From assembly GCA_030144725.1 (NCBI GenBank), contig JASKMD010000006.1, positions 2,467,433 to 2,531,432 of the forward strand: a stretch of 64,000 nucleotides of DNA, written 5' to 3'. Under the pieces are notes generated by a model. It was not told the DNA's origin. It saw only the letters and a program-made list of their open reading frames with translations, and did not search any database. The DNA comes from Haematococcus lacustris. Lineage: Eukaryota > Chlorophyta > Chlorophyceae > Chlamydomonadales > Haematococcaceae. Both the position numbers and the translations under genes were made by a program. This document shows, piece after piece, positions 20,501-37,260 of this stretch; within the stretch, counting starts at the first letter, position 1, and the number at the start of each line of letters is the position of its first letter.

Positions 20501-22848
20501 GCCCAGCCCAGCCCAGCCCAGCCCAGCCCAGCCCAGCCCAGCCCAGCCCAGCCCAGCCCAGCCCAGCCCAGCCCAGCCCAGCCCAGCCCAGCCCAGCCCA
20601 GCCCAGCCCAGCCCAGCCCAGCCCAGCCCAGCCCAGCCCAGCCCAGCCCAGCCCAGCCCAGCCCAGCCCAGCCCAGCCCAGCCCAGCCTAGCCCAGCCCA
20701 GCCCAGCCTAGCCCAGCCCAGCCCAGCCCAGCCCAGCCTAGCCCCACACCCTGGCCAGGGGAGCACCTCATCTAGCCCCTGCTGACCCCTGCTGACTTAC
20801 TGCTACCAGCTGGCCCCTGAGCAGGCCACCGCTGCTGCCGCCTCATGCTGCCACTGCCTGGGCTGCCCCACGCAGGGCTTTGACGGCGTTCTGCAGCAGT
20901 TCCTGGGGCTGCGCCTGCGGCCACTGCACTGGCCTGAGGACAGGCTGCCCCCACAGCCTGCGCAGGACCTTGCATCACACCCCACTCCTGATGCCAGCCT
21001 CACTGCAGCAGCAGCAGGTCAGCAGGTGGACAGCTCCTCGGCTGACTGGCAGCCGTTGGTCTGGTCCCCTCATGTTGTGGCGCTGTTGTTGGAGGTGGAG
21101 GCGGAGGGCCAGCACCCGCAGCCCTCAACGCAACCTCAGCCCGCACCCCACCCACAGCCCTACCCCCTGACTGGTGACGGTGAGCATGAGGTGGTTGGGG
21201 TGTTGTACCTGGACCTGGACGGCAGCGGCTACGGCGCACGACAGCTGCGCCGCACCCGGCTGTGGGGCGAGCCAGCCACCCCTACCAGCCCCTCTGAACA
21301 CCTGCACCCAGCACCCTGGCCGGCTGAACCTGGTACAACAAGCAGCCCAACTGGGGCACTCCCCATGTCCCTGGTGCCCGCCCCTGGTCCCCCCCTCCTG
21401 CGTAGCCTGACACGGGCGGAGAGCAGGCGCCTCGCCCCTTTGCTGCACGGCCTGCCTCAGGTCAGCCTGGGCCTGAGCGCCCCTTGGCAAGGTGGACGTG
21501 CTGGCCGGCTGCCTGCACTGTGGGAGCTGCTGCATGAGCTGGGCCATGGCCTGCACCTGCTGATGGCAGGGCGCCGCTGCTGCTGGGGCCAGGGCGGGGC
21601 GCTGGGCTTGCCTCTGGAGCTGCTGGAGGTGCGGGGGAGCAGACCAAGGCAGGGCCGGGAGGAGGTGGGAGGCATAGCTGCAGACCCCCCTGCCTGCCTG
21701 TGTTCCCAGGTGCCCTCCACGCTGTGTGAGCACCTGCTGACATGCCCCGCAAGCCTCAGTGCCATCTGCCGTTACGACCCCACAGCCAGCGACCCAGAGG
21801 TGGGCAGACGGGCCGCCCACACGCATGATGCCGCTGCAGCCCCAGGGCCAGGACCTCACTCCTCACCGCTTCCAACCCCGCCACCACTTGTCAGAAGCAG
21901 GTCCCTCAAGCCCGGCACTGCAACCTGCTGCGCCTGCTTTGCTGCCTGCTGCTGTGCAGCGACTAGGGTGGCCCATGACCCTGGGGAGCCAAGACACCGC
22001 CGGCACCCAGTCTGAGGCCAGGCAGCCGCCCCTGATGCCCTTGCACCTAGCGACTGGGCTGGCTCACCAGTTCTGGCTGCAGCACCACTCCGGGCTGGCC
22101 TGCCAGGAGCAGGTGCTGCTGGCGCTGGCTGACCAGGAGCTGAACATGGAGCAGGCAGCTGGCCCGCAGCCAGGCCAGGGGCGGTGGCAGGGGCCACAGG
22201 TGGAGGGCCATAACAGCACGGGGCCGGGGGCCAGCAGTGCGACAGCAGTACTAGACCAGGTGTGGCGCTGTGAGTCAAGCCTGAACCACCTGGCCGTCAC
22301 TGACAAGCTGGTGGGTACGGGAGAGCCATGCAGGCAGCCGTAGGGCCTGAGGTGGCGATGCAGCCGGGCGGAAGATATGGGATGCCCAGGTTCCAGCTAT
22401 TAATGCAGGAGGGGTGCCACTGCCGCTGATGTTGTTGTGCATGTATGGTTACTGCTGCGGCTGATACTACTGTTGCTTGCAGCTGTCGATGCTGTCAGTA
22501 GCCTCCCACCACCAGGCCAGCTTCTGGTGCTACGTGTACGCCTCAGTGCTGGCCAGTGCCTGGTGGCAGTGGCTCATGGCCCCACACCCAGTGAGGCAAC
22601 CAGCTGGAGTGCCCAGGCTGGCCATTGGGCCGGGCTGTGGGGGCCTCAAGCACAGGTCCCACTGGTCAGGGGCGTCTGGGGGGCGCAGCGCCACCCTGCG
22701 TGAGTCGGGACGATTGCTGCGCCGCCAGTTGCTGGAGGGAGCGTGCAGCAGTCAAGCTGATGGGCTTGAGCAGCGCAGCTGGTGGGCAGAGGGCGGGGAG
22801 GAGGCCAGGGACGCAGCACTGGACACTGGCACAGGGACAGGCAGGTGA
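17503..22848 (+). CDS. Mitochondrial intermediate peptidase-like M3 metallopeptidase
   Basis: Eight exons in phase: 17503-17772, 17975-18076, 18303-19354, 19864-20458, 20810-21628, 21710-21799, 21840-22310, 22483-22848 (1,254 residues). This family removes an octapeptide from imported mitochondrial precursors or trims oligopeptides. The Arg/Ala-rich N-terminus suits a presequence. [11 protein letters not shown] resembles the conserved GLFG segment of MIPs. The zinc site is HELGH (915-919), with the third ligand Glu946 in LLEVPSTL at the exon 5/6 junction. [13 protein letters not shown] precedes it, and [20 protein letters not shown] near the C-terminus matches the substrate-side 'HL.GGYA.GYYSYL' region. 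It is about 450 residues longer than usual for MIP, owing to low-complexity insertions in exons 3-5. The 40-bp intron 6 is the least certain junction; exon 7 is in the right phase only if that intron is used. Confidence 0.85.
20496..20742. repeat. AGCCC pentanucleotide array (about 50 units)
   Basis: Lies wholly inside intron 4 of the metallopeptidase gene. It is nearly pure, with AGCCT variants towards the 3' side. Both strands stay open through the array, which explains the long (PSPAQ)n-like frames there. Confidence 0.95.
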
Positions 22849-23936
22849 ACACTGTGCAGGGCGCAGGCGGAGCTGAGCAGCCCTGGCATTAGCCCAGGCC
22901 TCTGCCAGAGTCAGCAGCGGCTTCTTGATGCTGCAGCTGCACTGTAGCAAGGTGGCGTAGGCCGCTGCCCTGCCATTTCGACCTAGCCCGGTGCAGGCTG
23001 CTTTGACAGGGACTCCAGGTGTCAGAGTGAGGTCCTGCTGCAGGTTATTCGATGGCATGAAGCATTCAAGCAGCATGCTGCTGTTGGCAGTAGCACACAA
23101 TGCTGCAGGCCTGCCACATGCAGGGTGTTGGTGCCAGGGAGGCAAGGTAGGCCTGGGCCTCATTGAGGCTTCACCCACCCCGGGGCCCACCCCTTCCGTT
23201 GGCATGGGGATCAAGGTGGATGCAGCGGTGGCATGCTCACACTGGAGATCCTGCAGCTGCTAGAAGCACCACGTGAGCAGACTTGCGACTTCGACTAGAC
23301 AGCCACGGCTTGCATGTGGAGCAACGAATGTGAAGCATGTTGTACGGAATCCCTTATGATGACAGGCTATGCAAGACACTGCCACAGGTAGACGATGGGC
23401 TATCTGCATGTGCAAGGGGCCAGCCACTTGTGCGAGTGGCCACCCACTGATGCATTGTGGGTAGAACACCAAGAGGCAAAGGATCGTGCAGGTAATACGT
23501 GAGGAGGTGTGCGTGCCCACAGCTTGCTTCAAGTAGGGAGGCAGGCTGCATGTGTGGAACGTACCTACATGTCTCAAGGACAAGTTCATGAGCAGCGTGG
23601 TTTGGTACAACACTGCCCAGTCTTGACTAGACAACTACGGCTTGAATGTGGAGCAAGGCAGTTGTAAGGAGCAGCCATACCCGGCTGGCGGCTTTTTTGG
23701 GTGAAATCACAGCAACACCTCAATGTGACAGCCGCATGGTTTTACAGTCATGAACCCAACATTGCAACCCTGTGAACCCAACATTGCAACATGGCAGCTC
23801 TGTGTGGCAGGTGCATGTAACGTCCGCATCCCCACCAGCCAATGTCAGCACCATCCCACGTCCCCATCCCATCAGCCAATGCCCGCACCACCCGCCCCAA
23901 TCGTCTCACAACCCTTGACACGTTTTCCATTCAGCA
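22849..23936. other. Intergenic, with one imperfect direct repeat
   Basis: No gene was recognised. A roughly 45-bp imperfect direct repeat (around 23281-23325 and 23618-23660, sharing CTTGACTAGACA/CTTCGACTAGACA and ATGTGGAGCAA) encloses about 340 bp and may be the relic of an inserted element. Confidence 0.4.
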
Positions 23937-24110
23937 TCAATCCCCGTTGTTGAGTATGCGTGCAATGGTGGTATCCATAACCCCCTTCTTCACAACCGCC
24001 CCACCCTCCATGCCAATGCAGCAATTCATTGTGTGCTTGGTGCGGTAGTCTTTGTAGCTAGGAAGCACCATGCCACCCTTGGTGATGCGCATCAGTGGGC
24101 CTTGCCCTGG
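23937..24110 (-). CDS. Orphan C-terminal exon of unknown protein
   Basis: About 55 codons, ending at a TGA at 23937-23939, read with good codon quality (LMRITKGGMVLPSYKDY, then NCCIGMEGGAVVKKG). The plus-strand shadow has no comparable pattern. An acceptor-like CAG lies just upstream on the minus strand, near 24,110. No upstream exon could be joined convincingly, and the family is not recognised. It sits 220 bp downstream of the HMG-like gene's stop codon on the same strand, so it could be a remnant of a neighbouring gene or a missed 3' exon. Confidence 0.4.
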   Translation of the reverse strand, partial: PGQGPLMRITKGGMVLPSYKDYRTKHTMNCCIGMEGGAVVKKGVMDTTIARILNNGD

Positions 24111-24329
24111 GGCTGCTGAAGGTGCGGGGCAGGGCAGGGCCACGACTTCTGGCCCAGGAGGTGGGAGGCATAGCGGCATAGTACATGCAGGTGTTCAAAT
24201 GAGAGTAAGGGGCCAAAACCACCAGTCATGGCCCCTTGCCAGCTTAGCCTCAGGGTGAGCATGCACCACCTGAAGCACGGCAACTGACAGGCATGACACG
24301 AACCCACATACCCCCCGTGAGGTAGCCCC

Positions 24330-25034
24330 TCACTGCTGCTGTCCCTTTATCTTCGCTATAGCATCGTTGTGCGCCTTGGTCTTCTTCTCCCATTCAGCCA
24401 TCATCTTGGGTGTAAGAGCAACCCATGCGGGGCCCACTTGCTTGAACACATCCTCTTGAGCCAATGTGTCGTCTGACTGCTTGGCCTTGGCCATGAACTC
24501 TTTGGTGAACAGCTGGTATGTTGACAATGGTGTCAGGCTCTTCTGCTGAGCCTTGGCCGCGTTTCTCTCCTTCCGCACGCGCTTGGCCTCCTCCTCATAT
24601 AGCAACTTCTCCTCATCAGATATCTTCAGCCATTGAGACTTGACCCAGGCCTCCAGGCGATCTTGGTCGGTCTCGGGATATAGCTTGGTGGCCTCCTCAA
24701 GCTTACCCTGTGCACATGTGGCAGGGCACAACATTGACACAGGCGCTACCCAGGACTTGGCTGTAGCGGGAGAGCGGGGAGCTGCCGGTCTCGAGAAGGA
24801 CTCGCGTAGGCCTCGGGCACGCTCGAGATTTTCCCGCACCTTGACATACAGCTGCCTTGCTGTCGGCGAACGGTCGTAGGGCTTCGGCTTCTTCCTGCGA
24901 CCCTTAGGCGCAGGCTCGACGTTGGCCGCGGCACACACAACTTGGACGAGACGAACCCGCGTGGCAGCCACGGAGGGTACTGATCGTACAGACAAGAAAC
25001 TATGCGATGTCACTGGCAATGAGCGAGAAAGCAT
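24330..25034 (-). CDS. HMG-box-like organelle-targeted protein
   Basis: A single open frame of 234 residues. Residues 1-40 are Ser/Arg/Val-rich with almost no acidic residues, typical of a chloroplast or mitochondrial transit peptide, and a basic stretch GRRKKPKPY follows. Two tandem regions then resemble HMG boxes. The first has TDQDRLEAWVKSQWLKISDEEK and a highly charged helix. The second (about 170-230) reads TYQLFTKEFMAKAK, VGPAWVALTPKMMAEWEKK, with the Trp and Ala-x-x-W-pattern expected for the box. HMG-box proteins bend and package DNA; an organelle nucleoid role is inferred. An in-frame 42-bp GT...AG segment (24,720 region) could be a short intron without disturbing the frame. The 3' part is duplicated at 25570-25720. 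Confidence 0.7.
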   Translation of the reverse strand: MLSRSLPVTSHSFLSVRSVPSVAATRVRLVQVVCAAANVEPAPKGRRKKPKPYDRSPTARQLYVKVRENLERARGLRESFSRPAAPRSPATAKSWVAPVSMLCPATCAQGKLEEATKLYPETDQDRLEAWVKSQWLKISDEEKLLYEEEAKRVRKERNAAKAQQKSLTPLSTYQLFTKEFMAKAKQSDDTLAQEDVFKQVGPAWVALTPKMMAEWEKKTKAHNDAIAKIKGQQQ

Positions 25035-25566
25035 CTCTCTGCCGAACCGGCACTTTCAGCACTGGAGCGGTGTTCTTTAAGGAGCTGACGACACTGCGAG
25101 CTGTATTGAATGCGTGTGTATTGTCAGAGATTGGTTCAACCTGTATCGCGTCTCTTCCCCGTGCCACACCTGTCATTCGGTTTGAATGAGTATTTGACCC
25201 GGCGCGGTGCAGGCTGGCTTGCACGCCTGTTCCGTACGGTGCAATCTGCTTGACAGGGATCAATGTGTGAGTAGCTGTCAGAGACTGCATGCAGATTTAC
25301 AATGACAGAATCGACCAATGGCTGCTGGAACTATGCCCAAGGCGAGGAAACTTGGCTGCACTGGATGGCACAGGCAAAGCTTAGCCAGATTCATGGACAG
25401 TGGAGTCTTACAGATCCATGCACAATCTCAACAACGCAGTGGACAGTGCGCTCTGCAGCTGTATTGCTGCCTGCCACTCTCATGCACCCTTGCCAACAAC
25501 ATGACACACCAGGGAGATGGTAGCTCCAACATGACACATCAGGCAGGTGGGACGGCTCATAGCCAC

Positions 25567-25760
25567 AACCACTGCTGCTGTCCCTTTATCTTCGCTATAG
25601 CATCGTTATGCGCCTTGGTCTTCTTCTCCCATTCATCCATCACCTTGGGTGTAATGGCAACCCATGCGGGGCCCATTTGCCTGAACACGTCTTCTTGAGC
25701 CACTGTGTCGTTTGACTGCGTCACTGTTTAACCCAGCGCGGTGCAGGCTGGCTTGCAATG
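25567..25760 (-). pseudogene. Internally deleted copy of the HMG-like gene
   Basis: About 150 bp (25568-25720) repeat the last 150 bp of the HMG-like gene at about 90 % by eye, and the copy then joins directly to sequence matching that gene's upstream flank (GCGCGGTGCAGGCTGGCTTGC at 25733 and 25202). Order and orientation are kept, so the copy has lost the middle and 5' coding part. Confidence 0.75.
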
Positions 25761-26466
25761 TAGGGTTCGTCTTGCGTACATTAATACGTACAACACATAT
25801 AGCTCAAGCCTCACTTCACCTTTCTACACCACTTAATCCAAGCCTCACAGCGAGTACTGGCCACAGTGGCTACAGTCAATGTCCAGCACTAATCGCAAGG
25901 GAGGTGGCCCTAGCATCCATCTTTTGCAAGTCAAGTGATCGATACAACTGCGGACCGGGCAATGGCAGCAGACAAGGCAAGGCGGCATCAAGAGTGTGGC
26001 GCTGTTGGTGGCATGCCGTGGTGGTCTCACTGCCGGAACAGTGTGGCACGGCACGGCACGGCAAGCAACAAGGAGAGGCTGGTGGAATGTTTGTTATATA
26101 AGAGTTGCAGTGGGTTGCTCTAGCCCAGGTGGTGCAGCCAGCAGGTGATGAGGGATAGGCCCTGGCAGCAGCTCCAGCAAAGCAGCAGTGCAAGGTGCAA
26201 GGAAGTGCAGGGCGGAAGAGCTCCATGCAGTGTGCTAGCGTTGAGAGGCAGGGCACTCGTGCGACCAGAGGAGCACGGCTCCCTCATCAGCATTCATGGG
26301 CACACCTGCTCCCAGCTGCTGCCGTTGCTGTTGATGTCTGCCACGTGCACAGCCAGGCTGGCCCCACACTCGCTTCTGCGTAGTTGTTGCCCTCTAACTC
26401 CCAATTCTCACACTACTAAACCCTCTTTCACAACCGTCACATCATCCTCACCCCAGCTGCATGGCT
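25761..26466. other. Intergenic, no gene recognised
   Basis: Only short ORFs without domain similarity are present. There is no repeat beyond a short GGCAC run near 26,045. Confidence 0.45.
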
Positions 26467-32330
<5,864 letters not shown>

Positions 32331-32476
32331 ATAGGTCGCGTCCATCATGATTGGCTGACTAATTGGTCCGCGTCCCGCAGCTGCCTGGTACGCGGGGTGA
32401 CATGTAACGCAAACTTGCTGGCCAACAGCACAGTGCAGGATCCAGCATAGTGCAGTCTTTGCGATGTGACACAAAC

Positions 32477-32625
32477 TGTCGAAGCGAGTTTGGCCTCAAG
32501 GCCCCCGAGGGCCTTGAAGTGAACTCACTTGGTTTGCAGCTCAGCTCACTTCGACAAACTGTCTGTTCTTCGAAGCTCGGGTGTGCGCAGAGCGTCGGGG
32601 ACGCGCAGTGCTTATCTGCACTGCG
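32477..32625 (+). other. Candidate structured RNA (nested hairpins)
   Basis: A closing helix TGTCGAAGCGAG (32477-32488) pairs with CTCACTTCGACA (32545-32556) at 11 of 12 positions. It encloses CAAGGCCC-CCGA-GGGCCTTG (32497-32516) and a small AAGT/ACTT hairpin. A second perfect hairpin, CGCAGTGC-TTATCT-GCACTGCG, follows at 32604-32625. The area has no ORF of note and lies between the two duplicated genes. Strand is arbitrary, and no known RNA family was recognised. Confidence 0.35.
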
Positions 32626-33283
32626 TCACACTAATGTTCCCGATTAGGCGTCATGTACAAAAGCTGTCTGAGATAGGCCACCAGGAATCCAGCCTGTTTC
32701 CATGTTGAAAGGGGGAACATCCACACTACAACCTGCCTACCACAAGTAGTGTCCGGATCCATTGTTATGTTACATGCCGGCTGCTGCTATTGTGTTCAAC
32801 TAGTCTGGCCCCGTACTGTCTGCTGCGTGGTGACATTTAGCCATCCCGACCCCAAGCAACAACACCCCAGACCACTCAATACATATCTGGCTGTGCTAGG
32901 GGTGACCTCTGTGGCGGTAAGCTTCCGCATTCACACATGTCATGGTCAGCCGCCGGCAGCCAGCTAGGCAGCCTGACCTGGTCAAGATAGGGTGCTCAGC
33001 AGCAGGGGCCCAGGCAGGTGGAAGCATGGCACTAGGCTTGCTGCCTCTGACCTGACAATAGCTCACTAGCTAGCCAATAGCTGCCCTGCTGCCCTGCTTG
33101 GGTGAGGAGGTGCAGGCCAGCGGCCGTGACAGATGGTAGCGGCTGCAGAGCACTACCCCTGCTGCTGCTGTGTAGTCAAGGGAATGGTCAGCCAACCCAG
33201 ACATGCCCCTGGCCCATGTCTCTCTCTTGTTCTCCCTCCCTCTCTCTCACTTGTCACATCAACCTAACCCCTGCTGCATGGCT
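32626..33283. other. Spacer between copies A and B
   Basis: Holds one of three copies of an approximately 90-bp segment (33102-33190; also 36206-36297 and, more diverged, about 31350-31430) containing GCAGAGCACTACCCCTGCTG. No gene was recognised. Confidence 0.5.
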
Positions 33284-35462
33284 TCACCAGCTTGCGCCCT
33301 CTGGCCGTGCCACATCGTAGACCTCACAGTGCTGCAACTGGCGGAAGAAGCCCCTGCTAACCCTCTGCTGCATGGCCCGCACCACACTGTCCGGCACTGC
33401 TACCACCACCACCTCAGGCTCCACCTGGACACAGGCATCCGCAGCAGCCACCACCATCACAACAGCCACAGTGGCATGGCAGGAAGGGCAGCAGCAGCAC
33501 CAGTAGCAGCAGTACCAGTAGCAGCAGCAACACAGGGACACCTGAAGTGGTGCTGGAGGGGCTGTCATCTACTGTGCTGGTTATGGCCCTTTCAAGGGGA
33601 TGTTGAGGGCAGCCAGAGCTGCAAGGAGGTGACAGGAGCAGGTGTGGGGTTTGAGATGAGCCTGCCTCCTTCCTTAGCCCCGTCTCTTCCCTCATAGCCA
33701 GGCTGCCCACCCCAGCTCACCTGCAGCAGCTTCACACCAGAGCGCCAGCTGCTGGCCTTGCCTAGGGCCATGCTCACATTGATCTTCAGCAGGTGCCGCT
33801 CCGCCTACAGCCCACCCCTCACCACCATTGCATGTCTTTGCAACACCACACCCACCCCCGTGCATTCCCTCCTCCCACCACCCACCACTGTATGCCACCC
33901 ACGCAATAATCCCATGCCCTCCCTTTTTCCCCACAAACTTTGCTCAGACATGCTCCAGCTTCACCACTCCGCTGAACACATGGCACCACACCCATGTCAC
34001 CCTGCTCATGCCAACCTCCTGCCCACCCCTGCCCACCCTCTGCCCACCCCTGCGCATCCCCTGCCCACCCCTGCCCGCCCCTGCCCGCCCCTGCCCGCCC
34101 CTGCGCATTTCCTGCCCACCCCTGCCCGCCCCTGCCCGCCCCTGCGCATTTCCTGCCCACCCCTGCCCGCCCCTGCCCGCCCCTGCGCATTTCCTGCCCA
34201 CCCCTGCCCGCCCCTCTACCCCACCTCTGCCACAGCCTCCTGTGCATCCAGGGGCTCTTCAGAGTCCCGCACCACCAGGTACACAGGCAGCACCCCCGCA
34301 CTGAACTGGGCTGTGCCTCCCCCCACCAGGTTGGCCCCACGCCCCTGCACCAGCTGGACCAGGCGCAGCAGCTTGTCTAGGTCGTCATGTAAGGTGCGGA
34401 AGGGGCTGCTGCCACCTGCAGTCATGCAAAGATAGTGTGCAGGGAGCAGGCTGGCAGGCAGGCAGGAAGGCGGGAGGTCAGGCAGGGGGAGGACAAGGTG
34501 GGACAGCAGCGGGGCTCAAGGCAGGAACAGGCGGATGGTTAGGGAGTAGGAGCATGAGGGAGGCACAAGGAAGGGGATAAGGTGGGGCTGTAAGGGACCA
34601 GGGCAGCAGATAGGGGCTGAGAGTTATCAGCAAGTCTACCATGCTGTGCGCACACCCCACCAGGCCCTGCTGCACATGTAATGTGTGAAGTTGTGGGGCC
34701 CATGCACTGGGGTCTGACCAGCTGCTGGGAACACCCGTGTGTGGTGATGGTCGCAGCCTGACCCCACCCTTGTGTACCTGCCTGCCCACCCACTGCTGGG
34801 GTCACTCCCTAACCGCCTGCCCCACCTATCTTGACTTCGACGATGCCCTGGCAGATGCCTTGTGGATCAATGAGCAGCGCATCCATCTCGCCCTTCAGGC
34901 CCCGTTGCCCCAACTTGATGTTCGCGGGCTGCCGCTGCCCCTGACGCAACCCAGCCTTCTGCCGCAGCCCCAGGCCCTGAACTCGGCCCTGCTGCTGCTC
35001 CATTTTCTCATCATGCATCTCTATTATGCTGGTTGAGCTCATCAGGCTCCAGCCAGGTGGCAGGCTGCTGGACAGTCTCTTGCATGCCCATTCCTCATTG
35101 GCCTTGCCATCCCTGCATCCATCTCATCACACACACACACCACTTGCACCCACACTAAACCCCCGGCCCACCTTGCCACACCTTGTCACACCTTGCCGAT
35201 ATGCATTCGTATGTGCCTGGCGGCCTGCCTGCCATGCAGACGAGGAGTTTGCATGAATTGTATGACATAGACTGCATGTTTTCTGGCAGCGCACTCGGGC
35301 AAACTAAAGACAGCATACTTGAGGCTTTGACATAAAGCACACATGTCACCAGATGCCTTGTGATGCTGATTGCAGGTGAATGCCACCTCGCTGCTGAGCC
35401 AGCTATCCTGGCCCCAAACTAGTCAGCCACAGGTCAAGGCAGCAGGGAAGCTGGGCCTTTAT

Positions 35463-35503
<41 letters not shown>

Positions 35504-37260
35504 GAGCGGAATGTCAGTGGCTGCTGGTCACCTGTTCACTGACACCCTTGGCGCAGGGTCCACTGCCATGATGGCCGTCAACACTGGGCCTATGTGTTGC
35601 CAGGTGGGGCCTGATCGCACTGCCTGCACTCCAGCACAGGGTGAACAAGCAAAAAGCAAGGCAACGAGGCATGCAGATGGTGGGCAGGCAGGCAGGCGGG
35701 CGGGCGGGCGGGCGGGGCAGGCGGGGCGGGCCAGGTGGGGTGACTTGGTTTTGACTGGTGGCACAGGCAACTCCCAACTACCAGGGGCATGTCGCATGGA
35801 GCACAAGGAAAGGCGAGGCAGGACAGTGGCCCAGGCAGGCAACCTAAGGCATTGCAGGTGGCGTGGCCCGCCGCATCACCTTGCACCATGTCACCAGTGT
35901 CTTCGCCATGACGCTGGCATCAGTGCGCCCAGAGCTGGGGAGCACGGCCTGGTTTCACATGCAAGGCAGACAAGCAACAACAGGCTGGAGCTATGGCGGT
36001 GATGACGCCCCAGGCCTGGGCTTACCCATTGGTGACAGCACCAGCTAGATGTGGACTATCTCACTATCGTCACAAGCCACAACCAGAGTGGACCATAGCT
36101 GCATCAGTTATGGACTTGACCTTCGCATGTACAGCTGTGAGTTCTTGGGGGCCTTCCCCTTTCCTCTCCCCCTGCCCGCTCGCCCTGGCTGCTGCCCTGG
36201 TTGGGTGAGGAGGTGCCGGCCAGCGGCCGTGACAGATGGTAGCGGCTGCAGAGCACTACCCCTGCTGCTGCTGTGTAGTCAAGGGAGTGGTCAGCCCTTC
36301 AAACATGGTCACCTGCTCCATGGCAGCCGCCAGAGTCGCCCAGTCAGCCGTCACTAGGCCCTGGGCCAGCGCCTTCTTGCCACTGCTATTCCACACCTTG
36401 GACAAACTCGGGTGCGGTTGTTGGGCACTGGAAGACAGAGCAGACCTTGCACCAGTCCACTTCCTTACTCACCTTGCACCAGTCCACTACAATCTCAGTC
36501 AAGTGAATTGCCCTGGAGAGGCTAGGGCTGAGCGGCATTGGGGACCCCTCACCACTGACCCTCAGCCACCTCCTTCCCACCCACCCTCAACGTAGTGGAA
36601 GCTGCCTGCCACCCTGACAAACTTGCTGCCTTGTCTGGCAGAGCCTGTCCTGGTCAGTTCCACCAGACCTAGTTGGTTGCCTGCTGCTGTGCCACTACAA
36701 ATGGTGCCTGCCTGCCGCCTGCTGCTGGCTTGCATTCCTGGATGATGATATGGTGCGTGCACTGGCTGTCAGCTTGACTGCACAGGCCAAGTGCGGCCTT
36801 TGTTGCTGCAGAGCTGAGGCACTGCTGCAGACCTTACCTTGCAATCCGCTGCCAGCACCTGCCCCTTGTAGCTGCCAGGCAGACCAGCTCACCTTCTGAG
36901 GGCGTTCATGCACACCATGGATGCTTCAAAGGTGTTGAACCTGAACTCCTCAAATTCTTGGACCTGGGACATGGGGCATGGAAGAGCATGAGATGGGAGG
37001 AGCAGGCTACTGCTGCTATCGCTGCCACTGCACTGCTGCTGCTGCACCCTTCACCTCATGTCAGTGCAGCAGCTTGCCTGTCACAGCACCCAGCAGGGCC
37101 ATACAAGCTGATGCCTGAGGCGCAGTGGGATGGAGCAGTTGCAATAGCACCTGGATTGGTTGACCGCGCTTCAGGTCTACAAGGCGGGCGCCTGCCCCAG
37201 TCATCACACCGTGGAGGGAGTGCAGCATTGAGGCGATGGGTCGAGAGCCCACTTCAGTGA
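33284..37260 (-). CDS. Uncharacterised protein with PD-(D/E)XK-like core, copy B
   Basis: The 3' half is well supported: exons 35112-34826, 34415-34225, 33804-33721 and 33424-33284 join in phase and encode NEEWACKRLSSSLPPGWSL, GEMDALLIDPQG, GIVEVKIGG, LHDDLDKLLRLVQ, YLVVRDSEEPLDAQ, MALGKASSWRSGVKLLQ and AMQQRVSRGFFRQLQH. The Asp of EMDALL and Glu-Val-Lys fit a PD-(D/E)XK nuclease-type core. The 5' half (about 37250-37090, 36963-36893, 36540-36473, 36397-36312) has the same exons as copy A, but the WCK exon and the LAQGLVTADW exon are in swapped order and one junction no longer keeps phase. Copy B may therefore be rearranged or partly dead at its 5' end. No targeting signal or cofactor site is visible. 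Confidence 0.55.
34010..34215. repeat. CCTGCCCGCCC minisatellite
   Basis: Units of about 30 bp with CCCCTGCGCATTTCCTGCCCA alternate with CCCCTGCCCGC blocks. It lies in the intron between the 34225 donor and the 33804 acceptor of copy B. Confidence 0.85.
35373..36048 (+). other. Plus-strand exon-like segments inside the minus-strand gene
   Basis: A segment from 35376 to about 35603 is bounded by TTGCAG and CAG|GTGGGG and reads SLLSQLSWPQTSQPQVKAAG, polyalanine, then MAVNTGPMCCQ. A second, from about 35862, reads RRITLHHVTSVFAMTLASV and SYGGDDAPGLGLPIGDSTS before a stop at 36048. The minus strand has stops in all frames here. Copy A keeps the first segment (30366-30700) with several amino-acid changes. 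It may be a nested or older gene captured in the duplication. Confidence 0.35.

Noticed and set aside
20338..20766. Minus-strand Gly/Leu/Ala repeat frame
   Set aside because: It lies on the AGCCC array and antisense to the metallopeptidase exon.
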